A stretch of 6,243 nt of DNA, taken from positions 1-6,243 of the forward strand of contig JAUWYT010000103.1 in assembly GCA_030615705.1 (NCBI GenBank), in the 5' to 3' direction. The notes beneath the pieces were generated by a model that was not told the origin of the DNA, made no database searches, and saw nothing but the letters and a program-made list of their open reading frames with translations. This DNA comes from Chloroflexota bacterium (GTDB taxonomy: Bacteria > Chloroflexota > Anaerolineae > VGOG01). Within the stretch, counting starts at the first letter, position 1, and every line of letters begins with the position of its first letter. Positions 1-5,747 of the stretch are shown here, one piece after another. The translations under genes and the position numbers were made by a program.

Positions 1-247
1 TTTCGACTGTATCACTGCTCCCTGTGTGGAGAAGTGTGCGGTCCAGCAGGACGTACCTGAGTATGCCTGGCTGATCTCCCGCGAGAAATACGACGAGGCG
101 CTGAAGGTTATCCTCTCCCGCAACCCTCTTCCCGGTGTCACCGGCTACGTCTGCAACCACCTGTGCCAGACCCGATGCACCCGCAACAACTACGACGAAC
201 CGGTCGCCATCCGGGCCCTCAAACGATTTGCCGCCGAAAAGGGTGGA

Positions 248-279
248 GAAACCAGGTTTTTCCCCAAAAACCTGGTTTC
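248..279. repeat. Perfect 14-bp inverted repeat inside ygfK
   Basis: The left arm GAAACCAGGTTTTT (248-261) and right arm AAAAACCTGGTTTC (266-279) are exact reverse complements around a CCCC loop. The element is read in frame as ETRFFPKNLV, in the linker between the N-terminal Fe-S domain (ending ...ALKRFAAEKG) and the FAD-binding strand (RVAVIGSGP). Its composition is unlike the surrounding coding DNA. It resembles a miniature palindromic repeat inserted in a tolerant linker. A transcription terminator is less likely because it lies mid-gene and lacks a following T-tract. Confidence 0.8.
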
Positions 280-1845
280 TGGCATTCGGGTGGCTGTGAT
301 TGGCAGCGGCCCCTCGGGGCTGGCCGCTGCCTATTTCCTGGCGCTGAACGGCGTCCAGGTGACCGTTTACGAAGCCAGAGACCGGGCGGGGGGACTGTTG
401 ACCTCGGCCCTCCCCTCTTTCAGACTGCCTGAGGCCATCGTCCAGGAGGACATCGCTCGGAACAATTAACTTGGGGTCAAGATCGAGCTTTCCCATCCCA
501 TCACCGTCCCTCCGCAAGAGCTTCTGGGCGAGCGCTTCGATGCCGTCTACATCGCCTCAGGAGCGCAGAGAAGCACCCGTTTGCACATCGAAGGAGAGGA
601 GGGCGAAGGCGTCTACGATGCCCTCGATTTTCTGAACAAGGTGAGGCGGGGCGAGCCAGTTGACCTGGGCAGCAGAGTCCTGGTGATCGGTGGGGGAAAC
701 TCGGCTATGGATGCCGCCAGAACAGCCAAGCGGCTCACGAGCGGCCCGGTGACGGTCGTCTACCGGCGGACCCGCCAGGAGATGCCGGCCATCGAGGAGG
801 AGATCGAAGAGGTTTTGGTGGAAGGCATCACCTTGGAAGAACTGGCTTCTCCCGCCAGAGTCATTCTGAAGGAGGGAAGGGTCGCTGCCCTGGAATGCAT
901 TCGGAACGAGTTGGGAGAAGCTGGCGAGGACGGGAGGAGAAAGCCGATTCCCATTGAGGGCAGCGAGTTTGAAATCGAGGCCGATGCCATCATCATGGCC
1001 ATCGGCCAGGTCCCAGACGTTTCCTTTCTCGACGGGAGTTCCGTTTCGCTTCGCAAAAACGGCACCATTGCCGCTCATCCCCAAACCTGCCTGACGGGAG
1101 AAAAGCACACCTATGCGGGAGGGGACGTCGTAAGAGGGCCTTCTACCATTATTGAGGCTATCGCCGACGGAAGGCGGGCGGCGGAAGCCATCTGCCGGGA
1201 GTTGGGGCTAGAAACGGTTCCGCCAGCCGTCGTCCTCCACTGCCTCTCCAAGGAAGAGATTGTGAGTCTGAAAAAGACCAGGGCCAGAAAGGAGCCTCAG
1301 AACAGAGCCAAAATGCTTCCCCTCGAACAAAGGGGCGGTTTCGACCTGGTCGAAGAAACCCTGACAGAGGAAGCGGCCCTGAGCGAGGCGGCCAGGTGTC
1401 TGCAATGTTCGACCTTTTGCGATAAGTGTGTGGAGGTGTGCCCCAACCGGGCCAACTATACCTATACCATCTCTCCGGTCGTTCTGAGGCTGCCAAAGGT
1501 TTCCTGCCAGCAGAGTAAATTGACGGCGAAAGGGGAAGAGGTTTTCAGACTCGACCAGACCAGGCAGATCATCCACATTGATGATTTCTGCAACGAGTGT
1601 GGCAACTGCGAGACCTTCTGTCTCCACGACGGCAAACCCTACCTGGACAAGCCCAGGCTCTTTCTCAGGGAAAGCGACTTTGAACTGGAAGAGGATAACG
1701 CCTTCTATGTCGAGAGAGGCGCCAAAGGATGGACCATCAGAAGGCGAGAGGGTGGGAAGGAGGCGCGTTTATCTGTGGAAAACGGTGGCCACGAGGCGCT
1801 ATTCGAAAACGACCTGCTGAAAATACGAATCTCCACCGTCGGGAG

Positions 1846-1881
1846 CCCTTCGTCCGGCTCAGGGCGGAGCCCAACGAACGG
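1846..1881. repeat. Palindromic repeat copy 3 (CCCTTCG...GGCTCAGG family) in ygfK
   Basis: CCCTTCGTCCGGCTCAGGGC begins at 1846 and matches the two copies in the downstream yqeC-mocA gene. It folds as TTCGT (1849-1853) with ACGAA (1874-1878), and GGCTC (1856-1860) with GAGCC (1867-1871). The translated stretch is GSPSSGSGRSPTNGP, a Ser/Gly/Pro-rich insert between two ordinary-looking segments near the C-terminal part of the protein. The frame is preserved across it. Confidence 0.65.
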
Positions 1882-2180
1882 CCCCGCTGATTTTCAGATT
1901 AAGGCGATGGAGATGAAAAAGGATTTTCAGGGAGAGTTTTCCCTGGCCGGCCCGGCGAAAATGTATGTTATCCTCAAAGGTCTTTCCACATCCCTGGCTT
2001 TCTTGCCCTTTGAGGAGATGTGACCATATTCACACTGAAGCGACCCAGAGCAGCGCGCCTTCCGCACGACCCACGTGCCGCCGATCTTGGATGCGGGAAG
2101 GTGCAACGCCTGCGGCCTCTGCGTCACTCGCTGCCGTCCCCGCGCACTGGTAATGCCGCACTGAATGAAAGCACCGCTCT

Positions 2181-2208
2181 GTCAGGGGCCAGCCCCTTTA
2201 TGGCTGAC
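2181..2208. other. Small imperfect hairpin downstream of ygfK
   Basis: AGGGG (2184-2188) pairs with CCCCT (2193-2197) around CCAG, followed by TTTA. An outer GTCAG (2181-2185) can instead pair with CTGAC (2204-2208). It sits 20 bases after the last ygfK stop. It may assist termination or mRNA 3'-end stability, but the stem is short and the T-run is poor, so a function is uncertain. Confidence 0.3.
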
Positions 2209-2252
2209 CGCTTCAGATGTAGCCGTCGAACAACTGTGACCGCTGGATGCTG

Positions 2253-2290
2253 AGCCACCTGCATAACCAATACAGGTGGCTTCTTTGTTG
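2253..2290 (+). terminator. Rho-independent terminator between ygfK and yqeC-mocA
   Basis: AGCCACCTG (2253-2261) and CAGGTGGCT (2273-2281) form a perfect 9-bp stem with an 11-base loop, followed by the T-rich run TTCTTTGTT. It would end ygfK transcription. It also argues against any start of the next gene at the GTG at 2276, which lies in the descending arm. Confidence 0.85.
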
Positions 2291-2316
2291 CTAAGCAAGT
2301 TGAAACCTGGTATACT
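2288..2316 (+). promoter_or_regulatory. Sigma-70-type extended -10 promoter for the yqeC-mocA operon
   Basis: TTGCTA (2288-2293, 4 of 6 to the -35 consensus) is spaced 17 bases from TATACT (2311-2316, 5 of 6 to the -10 consensus). TGG immediately precedes the -10, giving the extended TGn motif. Transcription would start near 2322-2324, only a few bases before the ATG at 2327. That implies a leaderless or nearly leaderless mRNA, which agrees with the lack of a Shine-Dalgarno sequence there. The -35 begins right at the end of the preceding terminator. Confidence 0.65.
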
Positions 2317-2326
2317 ATCAAGTGAA

Positions 2327-3838
2327 ATGCGACTGTATCAAGCTCTAAACGTCAAAAGCGGCGATGTTATCTCCTTTGTTGGGGCCGGGGGGAAAACGAC
2401 GGCGGCCCTGCGCTTGATGGAAGAGTTGGCTGGGATCCAAAGGCCAGTGGTGTTCACCACCACGACCAAGATCCTGGAGCCGATCCCCAGGGAAAACGAG
2501 TACTTGCTCCTCGCCCTTCGACAGCCCTTCGACAAAGCTCAGGACAGGGCTCAGGACACCGCCGAGGAGGAAGAGGTGTTGACTCAGGTGCCGGAGCTCC
2601 TGGTCCGCTATCCCAAGGTCTTCCTGGCTAAGCGCCGCTTGGAAGAGGTGGATCCGACCGCCTTAGGGGAAAGCGACAGGGATTACCCCATGCGCCCCAA
2701 CAAGCTGGAAGGAGTGCACCCCTCCCTGGTGGACCACCTGGCCCTTCGACTGGGCTCAGGACAAGCCCAGCGGCTCAGCGAGGCGGTCATCCTGGTGGAG
2801 GCCGATGGAGCTTGCCACCGGGCCCTCAAGGCCCCCGCCGCCCACGAGCCGGTGGTGCCCGCCTCGACCAAGACACTCGTGCCCATGGCCGATCTCATCG
2901 CTCTGGGGAAGCCTCTGGCTGAAGAGCATGTCCACCGTCCTGAGTTGGTGGCGGACCTCACTGAAGCTGCCGTCGGCGAGCCCGTGACCGTCGAGATGGT
3001 AGCCACGGTGCTGAGCCATCCTCAGGGCGGCCTGAAGGGCCTCCCTGAGCAAGCGAGAGCGATCCCCATCCTGAACCAAATAGCGGAAGACCGCCCCTTG
3101 GACGAGGCGCGCGAGATCGCCCATCTTATCCTACGAAACGAACGCGTCGAGGGGGTAATTATCGCCTCCTTGCGAGCCCCCGAGCCAGTGTTGGAGGTTA
3201 TAACCGCAGGGGGATCCTACGTCTGCCCCAGAGTAGCCGCCATCGTGCTCGCTGCTGGCGGGTCGCATCGCTTCGGCCAGCCCAAGCAGCTTCTGCCAGT
3301 GGGCAACAAGACCATGATCCAACACGTGGTGGACATCACTTTAGACTCGCCCCTCGAGCAGGTGATCGTCGTCCTGGGCTGCCGAGCGACGGAGATAAGA
3401 GCGAGCATCGCCAGCAGGCCGGTCCAAGTCGTGGTCAACCAGAAGTGGAGGTCGGGCCTGGGCAGCTCTGTGCAGGCGGGACTCTCGGCCGTGAAGCCGG
3501 AGGTTGGCGCGGCCCTCTTCGTCCTGGCCGACCAGCCGGGTGTCACGACGGAGGTCATAGCGAAGCTCGTCGAGCGCTACCGGGAGACTCGCGCGTCCAT
3601 CGTCGTCCCCACCCATCGGGGCCGACAGGGCAATCCGGTACTATTCGACGGTTCTCTTTTCAGGAAGTTGATAGAGGTGAAAGGCGACCAAGGTGGACGA
3701 CAGCTCATCGCCGAACACAGGGATGAGTTGGAGGAAGTAGAGGTGGAAACAGAGGCTATTCTTACCGACATTGACACCGCCGACGATTATCAGAGGAGCA
3801 GCGACCTATGGACAGACTCCAATCTATCAGAAGCCTGA
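2327..3838 (+). CDS. Fused selenium-dependent hydroxylase accessory protein YqeC / molybdenum cofactor cytidylyltransferase (MocA/YgfJ-like)
   Basis: This 503-residue two-domain protein joins two accessory functions for molybdenum hydroxylases. Residues 1 to about 290 are YqeC-like: a P-loop VGAGGKTT (18-25), FTTTTKI (43-49), EADGA (158-162) and HEPVVP (173-178). Residues about 303-490 are a MobA-like nucleotidyltransferase: LAAGGSHRFGQPKQLLP (308-324), LADQPG (400-405, with the metal-binding Asp), GNPVLF (435-440) and DIDTADDY (481-488). MocA enzymes use CTP to turn Mo-molybdopterin into the cytosine dinucleotide form needed by xanthine dehydrogenase-type enzymes. YqeC's chemistry is unknown; it travels with selenium-dependent hydroxylases. 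I chose ATG 2327 because YqeC proteins begin a few residues before the P-loop strand (MRLYQALNVKSGDVISFVGAGG). Two repeat-derived segments (residues 64-77 and about 139-152) interrupt the YqeC half. It overlaps the next gene by 31 bases. CTP versus GTP specificity is inferred from family and context. Confidence 0.88.
   Translation: MRLYQALNVKSGDVISFVGAGGKTTAALRLMEELAGIQRPVVFTTTTKILEPIPRENEYLLLALRQPFDKAQDRAQDTAEEEEVLTQVPELLVRYPKVFLAKRRLEEVDPTALGESDRDYPMRPNKLEGVHPSLVDHLALRLGSGQAQRLSEAVILVEADGACHRALKAPAAHEPVVPASTKTLVPMADLIALGKPLAEEHVHRPELVADLTEAAVGEPVTVEMVATVLSHPQGGLKGLPEQARAIPILNQIAEDRPLDEAREIAHLILRNERVEGVIIASLRAPEPVLEVITAGGSYVCPRVAAIVLAAGGSHRFGQPKQLLPVGNKTMIQHVVDITLDSPLEQVIVVLGCRATEIRASIASRPVQVVVNQKWRSGLGSSVQAGLSAVKPEVGAALFVLADQPGVTTEVIAKLVERYRETRASIVVPTHRGRQGNPVLFDGSLFRKLIEVKGDQGGRQLIAEHRDELEEVEVETEAILTDIDTADDYQRSSDLWTDSNLSEA
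2512..2558. repeat. Palindromic repeat copy 1, internally duplicated, in yqeC-mocA
   Basis: CCCTTCGACA occurs twice in tandem (2514-2523 and 2525-2534), then AGCTCAGGACA (2536-2546) and GGCTCAGGACA (2548-2558). GCCCT (2524-2528) can pair with AGGGC (2546-2550). It is read in frame as LRQPFDKAQDRAQD, a polar insert between a hydrophobic strand (EYLLLA) and an acidic stretch. The half-site doubling suggests insertion of one copy into another or replication slippage. Confidence 0.75.
2741..2780. repeat. Palindromic repeat copy 2 in yqeC-mocA
   Basis: CCCTTCGACTGGGCTCAGG begins at 2742 and shares the family consensus. CTGGGCT (2750-2756) and AGCCCAG (2764-2770) form a perfect 7-bp stem around a 7-base loop. 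A second GGCTCAG follows at 2772-2778. The peptide ALRLGSGQAQRLSE lies just before the conserved VILVEADGA strand of the YqeC domain, so the element appears to lengthen a surface loop without breaking the frame. Confidence 0.75.
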
Positions 3839-4605
3839 TAATTGACCTGGACGGCGTCCTCTACCGTGGCGACCAATCGATAGACGGTGCAAAAGGGTTC
3901 GTTGCCCTCTTGCAGCAAGAAGGGGTCCCCTTCCTGCTGCTTACCAACAACTCCACGCGCACGCCAGCCCAATACGTAACGAAGCTGGCTAGGATGGGCA
4001 TCACCATCGAGGAAAGCGATGTCTTGACCTCGGCCCAGGCCACTGCTCTGTACATAGAGAGGATAGCACCGCCGGGAGCCCGAGTGTATGCCATCGGCGA
4101 GGAGGGCCTGCGGGCTGCCCTGCGAGAGAAGTGCACTATCGCCGGGGAAGGAGCCAATTTTGTAGTTGTCGGCATGGATAGAGGACTCACCTATGAGAAA
4201 CTCAAAACCGCTGCTTTGTTGATCCGCAGCGGGGCCAGGTTTATCGCCACCAATCCAGATAAGACCCTGCCGACAGAGGAGGGCCTCATCCCAGGCAACG
4301 GGGCCATCATAGCAGCTTTGGAGGCGGCCACCGGTGTGGCCCCCTTCGTGGTGGGAAAACCAGAGCCGGCCATCTTCGACCTAGCTTTAGCCAGGATGGG
4401 GGTGGGTAAAGAGGGGGCGGCCGTTATCGGCGACCGCCTGGAGACCGATGTCCTGGGTGGACGGAGGGCTGGCCTGATGACCATCTTCGTCCTTTCGGGC
4501 GCCACCAGCCGGCAAGAGCTAGAAAACTCCCCTATCAGACCAGACTTAGTTTTTGAGGACGTGAGGCAACTATATGAGGTCTGGCCGAAATCCCAAAGCT
4601 TTTGA
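3808..4605 (+). CDS. HAD-superfamily hydrolase, subfamily IIA (NagD/p-nitrophenyl phosphatase-like)
   Basis: A 265-residue cytosolic phosphatase. All HAD motifs are present: motif I DLDGVLYRG (13-21, nucleophile Asp13 and acid/base Asp15), motif II TNNST (46-50), motif III Lys in VGKPEP (Lys184) and motif IV VIGDRLETDV (206-215, Asp209 and Asp214). The long segment between motifs II and III is the type IIA cap that sets substrate choice. DLDGV followed by TNNST is typical of NagD, AraL and phosphoglycolate/p-nitrophenyl phosphatase relatives. The substrate cannot be read from the sequence; a small sugar phosphate or phosphoglycolate is usual for the family. GAGGAG (3793-3798) lies 9 bases before the ATG, within the end of yqeC-mocA. 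The 31-base overlap upstream and 32-base overlap with rlmN imply translational coupling in one operon. The length is normal for the family. Confidence 0.9.
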   Translation: MDRLQSIRSLIIDLDGVLYRGDQSIDGAKGFVALLQQEGVPFLLLTNNSTRTPAQYVTKLARMGITIEESDVLTSAQATALYIERIAPPGARVYAIGEEGLRAALREKCTIAGEGANFVVVGMDRGLTYEKLKTAALLIRSGARFIATNPDKTLPTEEGLIPGNGAIIAALEAATGVAPFVVGKPEPAIFDLALARMGVGKEGAAVIGDRLETDVLGGRRAGLMTIFVLSGATSRQELENSPIRPDLVFEDVRQLYEVWPKSQSF

Positions 4606-5647
4606 TAAGACCCCCCTGCTCGATTTAACCTACATTCAGTTAACCGGGCTCCTCACCTCCTGGGGTGAGCCCGCCTATCGGGCCGATCAGATATGGCGCT
4701 GGCTTTATCGCTCCTTGGTCACCGACTTCCGGGAGATGACCACCCTGCCCAAGGGGCTAAGGGTGAGGCTGGCAGAGGCGACCCTCTTGCGGACTATGAA
4801 GCCCCTGGAGGAACAGAGGGCCGCTGACGGCTTGACGCGCAAGGTGCTCTTCGCCCTGCGGGACAATCAGACCATCGAGAGCGTGCTGATGCACTATGAG
4901 CGGAGGCACACCGCCTGCATCTCCACTCAGGTGGGCTGTCCCTTTGGTTGCGTCTTCTGTGCCACAGGCCAGAGCGGCTTCGTACGGAACCTCACGGCGG
5001 GGGAGATCGTAGAACAGGTCCTTTTCTTCGCCCGTTTCTTGCAGGCAAAGGGCGAGGGGTTAACCAACGTGGTGTTCATGGGCATGGGCGAACCTCTGGC
5101 TAACTACGAAGCCGCCTGGCAGGCCATTGAAACGCTAACTCACGATGAGGGTTTCAACCTGGGAACGCGGCGCATCACCATCTCGACCGTGGGCCTGGTG
5201 CCTGGCATCCGGCGCTTAGCTGGGGAAGGGGCCCAGATCGGCCTGGCCATCTCCCTCCATGCCCCCACCGATGAATTGCGCGATAAACTAGTCCCCATCA
5301 ATCGCCGCTATCCCTTAACTCAATTGATGGCTGCCTGTCGCCATTACGTTGAACGAACGGGGAGACGCATCAGCTTCGAGTATGCCCTCATGTATGGGAT
5401 CAACGATTCCCTGGAGCAAGCACGCCAACTCGCCCAGTTACTGGATGGGCTGCTCTGCCACGTCAATTTGATCCCTCTCAACCCCGTCCCTGAGTCGCCG
5501 TACCAACCCTCGCCGCGAGGTAGGATTCTGGCCTTCCAGGCCGAGCTCAACCGCTCAAAGGTGTCCAATACCCTCCGGGTGGAGCGGGGCACAGACATCC
5601 AGGCCGGCTGCGGTCAATTGCGCTGTCAGCGGATGCCAAAGGAGTAA
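4574..5647 (+). CDS. rlmN: 23S rRNA (adenine-2503-C2)/tRNA (adenine-37-C2) methyltransferase RlmN
   Basis: A 357-residue radical SAM methyltransferase that adds a methyl group to C2 of A2503 in 23S rRNA and, in characterised members, of A37 in some tRNAs. The N-terminal RNA-binding part has the family pattern GEPAYRADQIWRWLY (31-45) and TTLPK (56-60). The [4Fe-4S] cluster motif is CPFGCVFC (122-129). Cys115 in HTACIST lies seven residues before the first cluster cysteine, as the E. coli Cys118 does. Cys346 in DIQAGCGQL is the equivalent of the methyl-carrying Cys355. MGMGEP (169-174) is the SAM-contact motif. The ATG at 4574 is the only reasonable start: GAGG (4563-4566) is 7 bases upstream and the next Met is inside the domain. 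It starts within the HAD gene. The related Cfr resistance methylase shares the fold, but the single-copy, operon-embedded context and close RlmN motifs favour RlmN. Confidence 0.95.
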   Translation: MRSGRNPKAFDKTPLLDLTYIQLTGLLTSWGEPAYRADQIWRWLYRSLVTDFREMTTLPKGLRVRLAEATLLRTMKPLEEQRAADGLTRKVLFALRDNQTIESVLMHYERRHTACISTQVGCPFGCVFCATGQSGFVRNLTAGEIVEQVLFFARFLQAKGEGLTNVVFMGMGEPLANYEAAWQAIETLTHDEGFNLGTRRITISTVGLVPGIRRLAGEGAQIGLAISLHAPTDELRDKLVPINRRYPLTQLMAACRHYVERTGRRISFEYALMYGINDSLEQARQLAQLLDGLLCHVNLIPLNPVPESPYQPSPRGRILAFQAELNRSKVSNTLRVERGTDIQAGCGQLRCQRMPKE

Positions 5648-5700
5648 GCGGATTTACCATCCCGATGACTAGCACATGAGTTTCCTATCCGTTGCTCACC

Positions 5701-5729
5701 TTGCATTTTTCCATAATACAGTGTATGAT
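5701..5729 (+). promoter_or_regulatory. Possible sigma-70-type promoter for rpe
   Basis: TTGCAT (5701-5706, a weak 3 of 6 match) is spaced 17 bases from TATGAT (5724-5729, 5 of 6 to the -10 consensus), in an A/T-rich patch unlike the surrounding coding DNA. Transcription would start near 5736, giving a very short leader that just includes the Shine-Dalgarno site. I see no clear terminator after rlmN in the 100-base gap, so rpe may also receive read-through from the upstream operon. Confidence 0.45.
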
Positions 5730-5737
5730 TATCCCCC

Positions 5738-5743
5738 AGGAGG
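5738..5743 (+). promoter_or_regulatory. Strong Shine-Dalgarno site selecting a GTG start for rpe
   Basis: AGGAGG lies 4 bases before GTG 5748. It decides the start, because the next in-frame ATG (codon 36) is inside the conserved VDVMDGHF active-site motif. The spacing is slightly short but the anti-SD match is perfect. Confidence 0.75.
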
Positions 5744-5747
5744 AACC

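Larger units (their letters stand above)
2..2164 (+). pseudogene. ygfK: YgfK-like GltD-type Fe-S flavoprotein ('putative selenate reductase' subunit), 5' partial, interrupted by three in-frame stops
   Basis: The frame beginning at base 2 reads as one protein of 720 codons to a final TGA at 2162-2164, apart from stops at 467 (TAA), 2021 (TGA) and 2036 (TGA). Visible in order are: an N-terminal Fe-S helical domain (CITAPCVEKC, then CNHLCQTRC and DEPVAIRALKRF); an FAD Rossmann motif GSGPSG (bases 302-319); the LPSFRLP motif; an NAD(P)H site GGGNSAMDAARTA (about 695-730); the GGDVVRGP flavin-end motif (about 1121); a 4Fe-4S motif CLQCSTFCDKCVEVCP (1397-1444); a second, CNECGNCETFC (1589-1623); and a third, CNACGLCVTRC (2102-2134), lying beyond the last two internal stops. 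This order matches YgfK, which accompanies selenium-dependent molybdenum hydroxylases and probably moves electrons between NAD(P)H and Fe-S centres; its substrate is unproven. The upstream part is outside the window. Coding quality on both sides of each stop is good, so either recent decay or sequence error could explain the breaks. A terminator follows at 2253. Confidence 0.8.

Noticed and set aside
557..1108. Long minus-strand open frame opposite ygfK
   Set aside because: It is antisense to clear NAD(P)H-binding-domain coding sequence and its translation has no recognisable motif; such frames are common opposite GC-rich genes.
2021..2038. UGA codons read as selenocysteine or tryptophan in a selenium-linked gene
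   Set aside because: There is no family precedent for Sec in YgfK, I see no obvious SECIS-like hairpin just downstream, the first break is TAA, and other genes here end in TGA. Nonsense changes or compensated indels are simpler.
2020..2253. Small forward open frame (77 codons from GTG 2020) downstream of ygfK
   Set aside because: It has no SD site, runs through the out-of-frame copy of the Fe-S motif and ends at the terminator; the ygfK frame explains the region to 2164.
2276..2326. Earlier GTG start for yqeC-mocA at 2276, adding 17 residues
   Set aside because: It lies in the terminator stem and upstream of the likely promoter; the added residues do not look like a YqeC N-terminus, whereas the ATG at 2327 gives the expected beginning.
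2165..2326. Moco or other riboswitch upstream of yqeC-mocA
   Set aside because: The only strong structure is the terminator, which lies before the promoter and so is not in the leader; the predicted leader is only a few bases.
1846..2780. CRISPR-like array formed by the repeats
   Set aside because: The copies are irregularly spaced, lie inside genes and vary in sequence; they fit dispersed palindromic elements.
5648..5747. Terminator after rlmN
   Set aside because: Only very short pairings (for example GGAT with ATCC) are present and no T-run follows a stem, so I do not call one.
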